Shown: one piece after another, positions 24,601-38,718 of the stretch | Layout: every line of letters begins with the position of its first letter | Position numbering within the stretch: the first letter of the stretch is position 1 | Assembly: GCA_001179505.1 (NCBI GenBank) | Contig: CDMY01000499.1 | Coordinates: 190,655-254,654, forward strand | Source of the DNA: Vitrella brassicaformis | Taxonomy: Eukaryota > Sar > Vitrellaceae | Direction of reading: 5' to 3' | DNA: 64,000 nt | Program-made: the position numbers and the translations under genes | Notes under the pieces: generated by a model | Told to the model about the DNA's origin: nothing | The model's database searches: none | The model's input: the letters and a program-made list of their open reading frames with translations, nothing else

Positions 24601-26097
24601 CCCCTCCTGCTGCTCCTGCCGTCCCGGCTGCAGCTGCCGCCCCCAGCCCCTCATCCCACGAGGCAATGAGTGCTATCCCCTCGCCACGCTCGCCACGCTC
24701 ATCGGATGTGCACCCTTACCCACCAGCACCAGTGCCCTTGCCGATGCCCATTGCGATGCCGCTGCCGCTGCCAGCACCGTCGTCATACCAGCAGCACCCG
24801 CTGCTGCACCATGTGGACGATGTGAGCGTCAGCATGTCGGGACCGATCGGCTCGCATCACTCAGGTGTGGGGTTGAGCTCGAGCCCCTCACTCGACAGCA
24901 GGGGGGAGGGCGACAGCACACACCTGGGTGGAGGAGCTAGTGGCGAGCCAATGCCCTGGGCGAGCCCAGCAGGTGAGAATGAATAATGTATTTTGATCCA
25001 CATGAGCTCAGCTGCAGTATCTGCCATGAGCACCCGCCGTCTGTGTGTGTGTTGGTGTCTTTTCATCAGGTGTCCCCCTTCCGTCAGCCCTTCACTTCGG
25101 CGGCTCTCCCCACCCGATGCTCGTCGGGCGACCCAATGGCGTCGTCCCTCCCCCGCCCCCTGCTCACATGCAGCCCCGGCCCCGACCAACACCCCTCCCC
25201 ATCCGCCCTCTGCAAAGCTACGCCGGCTCCTCTCTCCACCACCACCACCACCAGGACACAAGAGTGCCCATCCACCAGACCAGGATAGCAGCTCCGGCCA
25301 GCAGCGCCAATCTGGTGTCGTCTGATGGAGGCGTGGGCCAGCAGATGTCACCGACTTCAGAGTCGAGTGGCCCTCCATCGTCTGTGGTGGACAACCAGCC
25401 GGGCGGGGCGCCGCCGCCCAACGGTGTGTGGCAGCAGGTGCCCAGTGGCCCCACGAGCGACTTCGAGAACCTGCCAAAGGCCATTAGGAGCCACGAGCTG
25501 CCCGTCACTAACCAATACCAAGCGGTGAGTGAGTCAGGGAGGTAGCGGGATGGACTGAACGCATTCGCGAATGTGTGTGTGGTCCTTCCTAATTTGTATG
25601 CGAAGGCTGGTGAGGCCTCGCCGGGTCTATCTGAGTGGGACACGTGTGTGGAGGTGCGGTGTGTGGCGGCGTCGGTGGATGTCCAGACCATCCGGGACAT
25701 CGCGAGAGAGTCGGGCGCCGCCCAGTGGTACGCCGACGTCGATGCGGCCCGCAGTTGGGACCGCCGCTGCCACGTCATGACACTCTACTTCCTCTTCAGC
25801 ACGGTACAACCACCCAAAGACACCCACACACCCACACACACGGATGTTTTCTTGTCTATGTGCAGGCTGAGGATGCGTCGGTGGCCGCGAATCGTTTCCC
25901 GCGCGACGCCCGCCTCCACATGCCGCACCCACCACCGCCGCCACTCAAGCACTGGACAATCAAGGTACGCTCTCGCAATCGCGCACAGCCTAACGACGGC
26001 AGGGGAAGTGTGTGTGGTGTTGACGGATGCACAGGTGAGCCAAGGCAGGTTGACCAACATCCAGGGACCGCCGCTGCCGTCAGGGCTGTTCAACTAG
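12632..26097 (+). CDS. USP7-like MATH protein with degenerate deubiquitinase core and four NGDY/GRPxY modules
   Basis: About 47 exons join in phase from MGKNKAHAAKG (ATG 12632) to the TAG at 26095-26097, giving some 2,700 residues or more; a 300-N gap interrupts one exon. Order: an N-terminal MATH domain (exons 12788-13661: NVLVRITLVNHKDD, FWPFIGLDRLQTPDEGF); a USP-like region (13741-15900) with LLQPLLCIPSVRSMCL, MALQNVFESFVH and NAQIICMRFTYTNGT, and a His-box relative in which the GGHY signature reads GGRV; a USP7 ICP0-binding-like block (16982-17830: TLIVKYFDPAKLVMFCLGTV). A Cys/His cluster follows (CRLCGR ... HCSLECFHLAC, 17860-18020). Then come four modules at 18262-18739, 18840-19285, 19388-19888 and 19983-20608, an acidic stretch, a Lys/Glu coiled coil (to 21705) and Pro/Gln/Ala-rich sequence with a final globular block (25605-25963). 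USP7 is a nuclear deubiquitinase; this one is probably inactive. It may really be two genes, but no stop or start separates them. Confidence 0.65.
18262..20608 (+). repeat. Four tandem NGDY...GRPxYxK...W protein modules
   Basis: Each module spans two exons and has the same order of motifs. First comes NGDYxL or a variant (VNGDYMLQP, LNGDYELMP, MTGDYFLTD, INAAYTLMP). Next is GRPxYxK (NGRPAYRK, NGRPCYKK, DGRPAYKS; the first module is diverged, HPAWKK). Then an aromatic strand (LRYDG, FLYFR, WLYYDAS, YLFFRAATG), a Trp strand (YWEVV, CWQISPVLG, FWQIAPELG, RWELSAELG) and finally W-x-V-x-DG (WSVWDGDNAAF, WEVWDPD, WWVWDGSKEAF, WCVYDGDAF). I recall NGxY...GRPxY-type units as common in alveolate and stramenopile proteins but know no function for them. 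Confidence 0.75.
24032..24331. other. Assembly gap of 300 N
   Basis: A run of exactly 300 N interrupts a Pro/Ala-rich coding exon of the USP7-like gene. The frame that continues the exon after the gap starts MPSPLAAPPGP. The round number suggests a placeholder length, and the flanks are proline-codon repeats, which are hard to assemble. Confidence 0.95.
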
Positions 26098-26566
26098 CCA
26101 GACAGACAGACAGACATCCATCGTGGGTTTGCAAAGGAATGCAGCGGTGGTTGGTGTCCACATCTGCATGAGATGAGCTGAGCTGAGATGGAAGCGAAGC
26201 AAGGAAGAGTGAGTGCATTGATTCATTCCTTCGTTGATGGTGACACACACGCGATGGGTAGGTAGAACGGGGGGATGCATGCATGGATGGAGACGTATAC
26301 ACACATACCTATGCAGACAAGGATTGCGTAGCGACGGACTCTCACTCCCGGGCGGCGGCTGTTTTTGCGTGTGTGGACGACAGACAGGGGAAAGACCACA
26401 GGGTGTCGGTGTCGTGTTCAATGCACGGTCATGTCGCAGCATTTCTGGCTAGATCGGCCGTTGCGATCGGCCGTTGTCGGCCGTTTCGAGCGTACGTGTA
26501 GAAAAACGTTGCAGAAGTTCCGTCCAGCTGCAGGCTTGTCCAACTGCCCCCTTTGACGCTTGGATC
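26098..26566. other. Intergenic region, probable 5' leader of next gene
   Basis: No coding exon is visible. Short CATC/GATG repeats lie near 26270-26290, and a near-palindromic GATCGGCCGTTGCGATCGGCCG lies near 26452-26474, about 100 bp before the next ATG. Confidence 0.35.
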
Positions 26567-28185
26567 ATGGCCCGACTTGCCCTTTACCTGGTCTGTGTTT
26601 GCTGTGTGTGTCTTGTTGCGGCATCCGTCGACCCCGATGTCACGGAGAAGCTTGAGGGGCTGCTGGAGTTCGTCCTGAACGTACTCGCACGGACCAAAGG
26701 TGATGGCGCGGACGAGGCCAACGCAGCTGACGCAGATGAAACGGGTGGGCCTGGATGAGGTCAAACACACTGTATGTATCTATGTTTTTCCCGCCTACCA
26801 TAGCTGTTGCGCATGCTCCCAAGGCCAACAAGGGCGAGGTGTGCCCCGTCCTGAGCATGGAGGCCATGGCCGAGGAGGACGGCAACGGGCTCTCGTTGCC
26901 GAGCGCGATCGTGTCCGCACGCAGCGAGCACTACATCGACCTCCCATTGGTAAGGCTAGGACCACTCTCGAGGTGGCGGACAAACGGCCGGACTGGAGTG
27001 CGTGCAGGGCATGGCGAGAAGGCTGGGATACACTGAGATCGTCATGGCCGTCCATTCGCACGAGGGAGATGCCAACATCATAGTGCAGTCGCAGCAAGGG
27101 TGAGTGTGCGTGTACCACATCTTCAACTGACAAGCACGTATCCTGATGTCACCTGGGCCAGGCACGTGTATGGCAGCTCGACGGCGCCTTCGACAAAAAA
27201 AGCCAGCCTTTTCGAAGACACCATCATCGTGCCCACCGCAGCCAATGTGACTGCACATGCTTTCGTGGTGCCCGCTGGCGGCGAAGATGCCAATGTGGTG
27301 AGACAGAAAGGCCGCCTCAGAGACCATTCCGACGTCCATACGTATTGCCGTGTACCTGCTCTGTGTGGGTGTGTCACATGTGTCAAACAGACGGTGTTGC
27401 TGTCGTTGCGGAATGAGGGCTGCAAGGTGCCCTTCGCAATCCCCGGCATACACAACAAGACAATCGTCGACCTCTCTGCGGACCTGCGTGACGTCATGCT
27501 GCCTCCTCCGCGCGACGACATGAGCCAGACTTTCGCCTACTACAGAAAGCTGTCGAGCGTGTCCGAGAAAGACGTGGCCATAGCAGAGAAGCTTATTGAG
27601 GAGCTACGCAAGGGCCACGATTCTGAGAAGCTGCTGGCGAGCAGCGGACTGGAGCCCTTTGAGTACCGACTGGACGCTAAGGACACTCAGAAGCTCTGGA
27701 AAGACAAGGTGAGGGACACAGCAGGACAGAAATACATCGGAAAGATCAGATGTGTGGCTGACTCGATGCGTTTCTGTGGTGTATTTGTGGTCCGTGTTGC
27801 ACTTTCGCTCCCCCAGGAGACGCCGGTGCCCAGGAGCCGATTGACAACCAGAGAGCAGGGTAGATTGACGAACTGCGAAAGAGTGGCGATGCCCGCATGT
27901 GTGTGTGTGTGTGTGTGTGTGTGGTTTTTGGCTGCAGCTGAAGTCGTTACATCCGAAGTAAACTGTCCCACATCTTGTTGCTGCTACTGCTATTATCAGA
28001 ATTGTCCGGACGGCCGCGGGCTGACACGGCCATCATGCGAAGAGGGTGCGGATCGCAGCCCGTGCACATTGTTTTCCGTCTCCAGCCCGTGTTTGAATGC
28101 CCCTGCCTCGTGCATCTGTCCCTGCACCAACACAGAATATCAGATCTCGTGTGAGTTCGGCCCACTCGCCGATGGAATGTGCTAG
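26567..28185 (+). CDS. Secreted protein with cysteine-rich C-terminus, unknown family
   Basis: Seven exons join in phase into about 390 residues. The ATG at 26567 opens a clear signal peptide (MARLALYLVCVCCVCLVAAS), so the protein enters the secretory route. The middle has mixed alpha/beta composition (GYTEIVMAVHSHEGDANIIV, TVLLSLRNEGCKVPF, IVDLSADLRDVML) and an alpha-helical stretch (DVAIAEKLIEELRKGHDSEK). The last exon (about 27938-28185) has some 17 Cys in about 80 residues, with CCCYCYY and CICPC clusters, suggesting a disulfide-rich extracellular or vacuolar domain. There is no transmembrane segment after the signal. I do not recognise a family. Stop is TAG 28183-28185. Confidence 0.65.
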
Positions 28186-29918
28186 TCAGTCTATCTGATC
28201 GGTCAGGCACCTTCACCTTCACCTGCACAAAATTTTCCCCTTTCTGAATGCTCGGGGCTAGGTGTTGCTCATGTGTGTCTTGTTGAGAGCCCCTGCTTTT
28301 GTTTTTGCTGTTTTTCTGCGCGAATGCACGGCGTGGGGGCGGGAAGGAGGAGTATTCTATGTATGTGTTGTCTCTTTGAAGAATTTTCTGACTGATGGAT
28401 GCACGTGTTTTTGAAAACCTGCAGCCTTTGCGCCATCAGTGCTAAAGTTTGCCTGTCTCTGTCTGTCTATCTGTCTGTTTGCCTTTGTTGCCTAACTGTC
28501 TGGCTTCCCCTTCGCTAATGGTTGGCATCGAGCCGGCAGGGCCGAAATGAAACGCCAAAAGGATGATGACTGAATGGCGAGAAGAAACGTCTCCTTGCCT
28601 TGTATGCTTGCTTGTAGGCATGCTGTCTGTATGGCTGATTTGTCTGTCCCGGCTGGCTGTGTTTCCGTCTCTGTGTGTCCGTCTCTGTGTGTCCATGTCT
28701 GTGTGTGTCCGTGTCTGTGTGTGTCCGTGTCTCTGCGGCCGTGTGTGTCTGTCTCTGTCTGTCTGTCTGTCTCTCTTCTTCGTGTACACACACGAGTGCA
28801 TGTACTGCGCTCTCTGCCTGCGAGCCGCAATTGGCTCAGGGACAGACCCACAATTGAGGGAGTGCGCTATGGCGTGGCAGGCCAAACGAAGGGGTGCAAA
28901 CATGGGGTATGTAAGACTCGAAGCAATGAGGTATCTGTGAGAGGCCGTGTTTGAAGCAATGAGGCTGTGACTGAAGGAATGAGAGATGTGGTGTGTGAGT
29001 ATTGACCGATTATCAGCGACATGTCTTGTCTGTTGTGCGGACGTCGCCGCCAATCGTGGAGGGGCGACCACACAATGACTGGGTTCGGGGCACGTGTGTG
29101 TGGCTTGCCTTCATCGGTGCGTTTGGTGCATGAGCATGAGTCCGAGCCTTCTGGAGCGATTGGTTGGCAATTCTGAGTGACATATAGCCCAAGGCATTGG
29201 TTGGATGAGTGAGTATGTGTGTGGACTAGGGGGGGGTGGGTGAGTGGTCGGAGTGCTCGGTTGAAGCCATTCAGATCGTCGTCACGCAATCGCATACACA
29301 CATGCATTCTTCACTCATGCATCGGGGAGGTCTCCCATCTAGATTGAACGCAGGTATGCGCGGCCTTCACCACCACTCAAATTAATGCATACGAAACTTT
29401 GATTAGGGCTTAGCGAGTGATAGGTCGGTCGGTCTGAGACACACACACAGACCGACCGACCGATACACAGACCGACACAGACAAGACAGACAGACAGACA
29501 CACACACAGACACAGACACACGCACCACGCATATTCGTCATGCTGGCACTCCTCGAGGGGATGTGTCTGTGTGTTTGACAGCCAATAAGACCCACACATT
29601 CACACGCCGCTAGTGATGGAAACTAGACTGGCTGTCAACTGACTGTGCAAGACACGTGAATGCAAAGCACTCGGACGTCAACACCATGCCATGCCCTGCG
29701 GCAATAACACGATGTACAGGCAAGCCTCTTCCCTAAACAGGCACACATTCCACAGGCACACATTCATAAAACGCATGACTCCGCATGTAGCCAGTTGATG
29801 CTTAGAGACACCTTTTTGCCCAGCCCATCATCCAGAAAAGAAAAAGAAGGGGAAAAACTTGATCAGAGATACATGCATGCCACTGAGACACACCCAAACA
29901 GACGAGACAAGCTCGCCA
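28186..29918. repeat. Intergenic region with degenerate TCTG/TGTC microsatellites
   Basis: No exon is supported. Between about 28640 and 28790 the plus strand is almost entirely TCTGTGTG/TCCGTCTC-type simple sequence, mirrored at 29440-29530 by GACAGACAGACACACA. Frames that stay open here (for example minus 28442-29071) are Thr/His/Arg/Asp repeats produced by the microsatellite. Confidence 0.6.
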
Positions 29919-31049
29919 TCACAGTGCACCAGCCGGAAAGTACATCGACAGACCCTGAGCCCGCAGCCACTTCGGCAATTTAGGCATCCCTCGGTCGCCG
30001 GGCACCTTCTTGGGTACTTTCTGCCCCGCCTCCCACGGTATGGGTGTGACGGAATGCCCGGGAGCGTAGGTGCCGTCAGGGAAGAGCGTGCCGCTGTGGA
30101 TCATGTTGTCCCTCCATTCACCGTCGAACCACAACACAGCACTCAAGGTCGTACCCCCAAGGATATAGTACGCCTTGCCGTGGCCGTGCCGCTTGCCCGC
30201 CTGCCATCCACCTCTGAAGAGGATGAATCTGCCACAGGCGTCTCGCATTTCCCCCTCACCGTGTGCCTTTCCGTCGAGTGTGGCACCATGATAGAAGCCC
30301 AGCCACTTCCCGTCGTTATCGAAGAGGTTGAGGTTGGTGATGAGGCCCGGTCCTCTCAGCTCGCCATCACCCCACTGACCCTCATAGGTCGCAAGGCCGC
30401 CATCACCCCACTGACCCTCATTGGTCACACGGCCGCTTGTCGACTTGCCGCGGCCGTGCCGCTTGCCCTCTCTCAACTCGCCCTCGTAGATCTTCCTCTT
30501 GCCGTCCGATGCATACTCAATGCCCGTTCCGTGATATTTGCCGGCCTCCCATTCTCCCTCGTAGATCTTCCTCTCGCCGTCCAATGAGCGCAGCACCCCC
30601 GTGCCCTCAGGCACTCCGTTGGCCACCGTGCCGTCGTACAGACCCCCATCGTACACGATCTTGCGCTGAATGATGTGAGCAATCTGTCGTAGCTCGGCCT
30701 GCGCTTGATCCCGCTGGGCTGTCAGCTCCTCAACGCGCTTGTCATACTGCTCCCGTACAAGCTCTGTCAAGTGACGGTTGTCTGCATCACGAGAACGCAC
30801 CCATACACACGAACAAACGGCAAATCATCGCGTACCGTCGACGATGGTCTGCAGCACTTCGGCCGGGATGGCGGCGCTTGAAGCGGCATGAGAAGAAGTA
30901 CTAGAAGAGGCATGCGACTCGCTGTCTTCAGGCTCAGGTAGATCAGGCAAGTTTGGGAATTCCCCATGGAAACCAGCGGGAGGGGATGAGATTGCCCATG
31001 AGGGGAGATGAGAGTGGGTGTAGAGGATCGCTGTCGTTGCCCGTGAAGG
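29919..31049 (-). CDS. MORN-repeat protein, 5' end unresolved
   Basis: The last exon (30781-29919, stop TGA) encodes a short coiled coil (LTELVREQYDKRVEELTAQR) and then about eight MORN-like units with the YEGEW or Y-x-G-x-W pattern: IYEGEWEAGKYHGTGIEY, IYEGELREGKRHGRGK, TYEGQWGDGELRGPG, GWQAGKRHGHGKAY and WFDGEWRDNMIHSG. MORN arrays act as membrane- or lipid-associated scaffolds and, in apicomplexan relatives, in the cortex and in division. A preceding exon ends at 30836 and reads in phase (PNLPDLPEPEDSESH ... EVLQTIVDG). It has no in-frame ATG before about 31050, so an upstream exon is missing from this model. About 360 residues are seen. Confidence 0.75.
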
Positions 31050-31730
31050 CAACAGATGAGCCAGAGGGACGAGTTCGAGAGTCTCGAGTTCAGAGGGCCA
31101 TTACACGGAGGGATCCACCCCAACTCAAACGCAGGTTCAACAGCGCTGTGTCCTTCATCGCATTGCAGCGTGTTGCGCGACAGGAGGGGGGCTCCTGGGA
31201 GTTGCCAGATATCGTGATGCGCTACGGCGCCAAGGGGGAGTCTATCAAGCCGCTCGACCCTGAACGAAAGGTGTCTACTGGTTGTGTGCATACTGCTCAG
31301 TTGTTGCCAGTGCTAGTGTTGAGCGACTCGTCTGCACAGGTGCAGGGCACCGGTGTGTGCATGACATGGGGAGGAGCGGCAGGAAACAACGGAGGGAAGA
31401 AGCGGCCAAAGCGGCCAGGAAACTGCGAATGTAGCCACCAACGCATCCGAGCGTCAACATACCAAATGCCGTTCACGTAGCCAGCGAATTAGTCGTGCAG
31501 GGTAGCATCCACTGGTTGTCCGCCCGCACACAGACAAGACGAGACGCAACAAGGCATGCAGCAATCCACACGCAAGACGAATCATCCCTAGCCCCTACAG
31601 TACAGGGCCCATACTCCACATACTAACCCTCACAAACCTGACAGGGAGGTGTTCACCTCAGCACCGCACCCACCCTCCCAATGCAGCTGCTCATGCAGCT
31701 GCCGCAATCTCATGAGCTTCATTGGGCCCA
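31050..31730. other. Intergenic region or unresolved 5' exon area
   Basis: It lies between the MORN gene and the 3' end of the GH27 gene. The plus strand has an open frame across about 30980-31480 that could mimic an exon with a splice to 31341, but it overlaps the antisense MORN exon and I could not build a start-to-stop model. Confidence 0.3.
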
Positions 31731-33945
31731 TCACTCGACCCGCCGCACTGACATGGGCACACGTAGCGCCACTCGGCCCGACGTGACGGCAGAGCCCCCA
31801 TGTTTGTCTCTGTCGCACCAGCAGCAAGCTGACGTAGATGGGGACGGTCGTGGTGGTTGCGGGCTGGTGGGAGGCTCTGTGGGGATGAGCCGGATGAAGA
31901 AGGCGCCGTGAGGTGGGATTCCGGGAATGCTGTCAGATGGGATGGTCTCGTTGAAGTGGCCTGAGGCAACCAACCCAAGCCACACACAGCACAGACAGGC
32001 ATAGCCCTGTGCACTGCAAGAGACTGGAGTGATGGTAGCGCACATACCGATGTCAATTCGCCTCCAGAGGTCACGGGCCCTGTATGAGTCTCCGGGCGTA
32101 AGGCCTATCTCGGACCACCTGAGCTGCGACACGGCGAGGGTCTCGCTGCCGACATTGACCAAGGCGACCGCCACATCACCGCCGGCCAGCCGCCGCACCC
32201 AGACGTCGTACGTTCGTGTGCCGTTGTGCGAGTATGACTGCACCCGCCGCCCCTGGTCTACAGCCGGGTCCTGGTCTACAGCCACCACCTCGGGATTTGA
32301 CACCACCTCTGCACACAGGCATGTCCACCCATATATATCCACCGACACAATTGGGAAGGACACAAGTGTTCATCCTGCCTACCAGTGCCTACCGAGGGTG
32401 TCACTTGTCATAGTGAGGGGGTCGTGGCCGAGAATAAGAGGGGCAGCCAGGATCGACTGACATTGGATTGGCACACACGCAGACACACAGAAAAGGCAAG
32501 GCAGGCCCACAGACACACAGACAGACACAGGATAGCGTACGTGGTATATATTTCATGTCGGTCCTTGTGTGTCGAGTGTCGCGGTACCGTACCCAGATGG
32601 CCATTTGTGTCTGTCCCTCTTCCTTGGTCAGCCCATTGCCGACCTCGAGCATGTCGGGATCGTTGAAGCTGCACATATGATACGTACGATCACATATATA
32701 AAGGACCGAAAGGACCATGAATGACATGCACGGTTGCATGTCTACCTGTCGGGCCCAGCAATGGGGACAAGCACGTCCTGGTGCTCGGCCCTGCACTCGC
32801 AACAGAAATAGCCACGCAGCAGCGAGAAATGGTCGAGCGGTTAGTTGGTTGGTCGCCTACAGGCTGCATACCACCAGTCAGCAATGGCCATCACGCTGCT
32901 CCAATGACCAGAGATGTCACCATAAATGCGCCATAGATCACTGACCAACACACAACACACGGCACACACATTTCCTGCGCATGTATCCTTGTGTCCGGCT
33001 CCCTTCCTCCCTCCCACTCTTACCTACCAAATCTGTGATACGTATGTGAAGTTGAAGTGCTCGGGCTTTTGGGGATCGATGGCGTATGCTGGCCAACTGC
33101 AGCTGAAGACGATCCCCCTGCCGCCCCTCTCCTCACGCACGCCCCTCAGCAGCTCAGACCAGTGCGTGTAGAGAGCCTTCATGTCCTTGGTGCTCGCCCA
33201 ACAGCCGTCAAGCTTCAGATAATCGACTATATAACCGAAAAGAAATGACGCGTAGACCCCTGTGTGTATGTGGGATCGTTCGTCACTGACTCACCCCCCC
33301 AGTCGGCGAACGTCTTGACATCGAGCGCCTCACTGCCCATGGAGCCGGCATAGCCCTGACAGGTCCTTGTGCCGCAGTCGGAGTAGATGCCGTAGAGCAT
33401 CCCCCTCTCATGCAAGTAGTCGCCCAGCGCCTTCATGCCGCTGGGGAAGCGGACAGGGTCGCCCTGCAGCGGGGCGCTCTTGTTGCGGGCGCCATGAACG
33501 GCCCCCCAGCAGTCGTCGAGGTTGACATATCTGTAGCCGATATCCCTTAGGCCGGTGCTGACGAGCACCTCGGCCACCTGGTGGATGGTCGTCTCGGTCA
33601 GCTTCGATGTGTGGCAGCCGTATGAGTTCCAGCTGTTCCATCCCTGCAGGCACAGCACAAATGAATGAATGCATCACACACACACACACACACGACTCAT
33701 GAATGTCGGTTTAGGCAGGACTCATGCTTGTTTCGTGATCTGTGCAGTCATGCATGTGTTCACTCACGCACCATGGGCGGCTTGGACAGCATGCTGGCAT
33801 CCTTCGCAGCCTCTCCCAGTGCTGCCACAAAGGCAAAGAACAGCGAGCACAGCCAGAAAGCGCCTCGGGAGCGTTCGATATCAAATCTCCGTCTGCCTTC
33901 CCTCTCCTTTGGCTTCATTTCACAGCTCATTTGCCCTCGGCCCAT
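31731..33945 (-). CDS. Secreted GH27 alpha-galactosidase (melibiase)
   Basis: Nine exons give about 490 residues: 33945-33772, 33643-33295, 33226-33028, 32940-32861, 32790-32746, 32668-32593, 32456-32393, 32308-32048 and 31960-31731. The enzyme hydrolyses terminal alpha-galactosyl residues. The first exon holds an N-terminal basic stretch and then a hydrophobic signal-anchor or signal peptide (FWLCSLFFAFVAALGEA). The GH27 opening signature is split by an intron: KPPM|GWNSWNSYGC. Also visible are YRYVNLDDCW, YGIYSDCGTRTC, the nucleophile in VDYLKLDGCW, CDLWRIYGDISGHW, the acid/base Asp in SFNDPDMLEVGNG, and LAAPLILGHDP. The C-terminal beta-sandwich follows, and the tail is Pro/Ser- and Cys-containing. 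The junction between 32861 and 32790 does not keep phase with canonical GT-AG sites and needs checking. Confidence 0.93.
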
Positions 33946-33967
33946 TGCGGAGAGATCTTCATTTCTA

Positions 33968-33977
33968 AGCTCGCAGA
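33968..33977 (+). promoter_or_regulatory. AGCTCGCAGA promoter-like motif
   Basis: A one-mismatch copy of the AGCTCGCAAA motif seen at 12120, 44069 and 59476. It lies in the 176-bp gap between the divergent GH27 gene (ATG 33945) and the plastid-targeted gene (ATG 34122). Confidence 0.3.
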
Positions 33978-34121
33978 TCCCAGTGCCGGACTGAAACCGC
34001 TGCTCTCTCCTCTTCTCTTTGTAGAATCGCCGCAGTGACGTGCTGAAACACGAGATATAGAAATAATCAAGTTTTCCACACGCATCTCTTCCTTGTTGCC
34101 TCTCTTATCTGGATCTGTGAA

Positions 34122-34695
34122 ATGCGGTGCCTCCCACTTGTGTCTTTGGCGTCGTTCGTCTCCTTCCTCAGCACAGCGGTGGGACTGAGCGACATGGGAG
34201 CCTTCGTGCCTTCACTGGGGATGGAGGAGGGTGCACCAAGACGGCGGCTGTCGCTGGCGAGACGGACGCACAGAACTGCTCTCACAATGGCAGAGGAGGG
34301 TGAGGAGATCACACCAACCTGCCAAATGAGGCATGGCGCACTGGCACACGACAGCTCGTTGGGTGCTGGCATGTCTATTGATTCTCCCAGGTCGCTCGTC
34401 GACGCGCCCGAAGTCGGATGAAGAGGACCTCTTCCCCGAGGCGCCGCCCTCATCCCCACAGCAGAAGGACTCGCCGGCCACGCCCACGCCATCGTCGTCT
34501 TCCTTCACCCCCTACCCCTCCCCGCCCCCACTAGACGACGACAAGAAAAGCGACGACCGAGCCGACCCCCTCCGCACCATCTTCTACGTCATCATACCGC
34601 TCATCGGGCTCAGCGCACAGCTGTACTTCGCGCTCAGCCGCGACAGTCTGCCGCAGGAATACCTCGGGCCGGCCGTTATGGATTTGCTCATGTAG
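34122..34695 (+). CDS. Plastid-targeted single-pass membrane protein, unknown function
   Basis: Two exons (34122 to about 34300 and about 34391-34695) encode about 160 residues. The N-terminus MRCLPLVSLASFVSFLSTAVG is a signal peptide. It is followed by GAFVPSLG and a basic, acid-poor stretch (PRRRLSLARRTHRTAL). This is the arrangement of bipartite targeting sequences in organisms with red-derived complex plastids. After an acidic, Ser/Pro-rich linker, one hydrophobic helix (IFYVIIPLIGLSAQLYFAL) lies near the C-terminus, which ends PQEYLGPAVMDLLM. The size and single helix recall small thylakoid or envelope proteins, but I cannot name one. It is divergent from GH27. Stop is TAG 34693-34695. 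Confidence 0.7.
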
Positions 34696-35508
34696 AGAGA
34701 GACAGGGCGGGAGGGAGGGCGGGCGGGAGGGGGTATTGCTGTGTGCATGTGTGAGAGTGGGTCAAGAGAGAGTGTCCCAAAGGGACGACTTTTCGACGTG
34801 GCTTGACGTTCTCGTTGCCTGTGTGGTCCTGTCTCACTGATGGTCTCCCAACGCATCATGTGATTGGTGACACCACCGAATCGCCTGAAGCGTGGGGAGC
34901 GTTCTGGTGGGCGAGGCAGTGCCACACGGCAACTAGAGCTCGGCAAGCGTCGATCAGTGAGGAATCGACACACAACACACACACAGTCATTGAGTTTTGA
35001 TGCTGCTGGGTCGGGGATGGTGGGGTAGATAGAGTGGGTTAGTTAGGACCACTGGCTGCGGTGCATTGGGTGTTTTGATGAGCATCTTTGCCGGACTCTC
35101 TCCCTTCATGGCTTCCTGTGTCCCCCGTCACTGAGTTCGTGAACCTTGCGGTGATCCTTACCTTTCGCTCCTTTGCAGCGAGCGACAGGCAGGGATGCGC
35201 CGTGGGGTGGCCGTACTGGAGCGGGGGAAGATGAGCTTTGGTGGGAGGAGAGACCAGCGGGACTTACGTCCAATTGCTTATGTCATGGGTGAGCTTCTCG
35301 AATGACCACACCAAGTGAGACATACATGCCGGTGTGAGGTTGGGCGACGTTTTTGCGTGTCAGTCATGTCCATGGCTCATACACAAAGGACGCCTTCTTC
35401 ATGAAACGATCGCGTTATTTCGGCTCGCAGTCGAGACGTTGCGGATCTCTTGACTTTCCCTTCCTGCGTCAAACGCTCTCAGGAAGGCGCTCCGCGCCTC
35501 GTGGCCGT
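34696..35508. other. Intergenic region upstream of the GH1 gene
   Basis: No exon is supported. A purine-rich GGGAGG tract follows the preceding stop (34705-34735). A motif GGCTCGCAGTC near 35423 resembles the AGCTCGCAAA element and lies about 85 bp before the GH1 ATG. Confidence 0.3.

Positions 35509-38718
<3,210 letters not shown>

Noticed and set aside
28442-29071. Long minus-strand open frame of 209 codons
   Set aside because: It is made of microsatellite-coded Thr/His/Asp/Arg repeats, with no splice-bounded or conserved sequence.
28640-29530. Possible CRISPR-like or satellite array
   Set aside because: The repeats are 2-6 bp microsatellites with no spacers, in a eukaryotic intergenic region.
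30953-31480. Plus-strand open frame that could be a small gene
   Set aside because: It overlaps the antisense MORN exon, no start-to-stop splice model holds phase, and no family is recognised.
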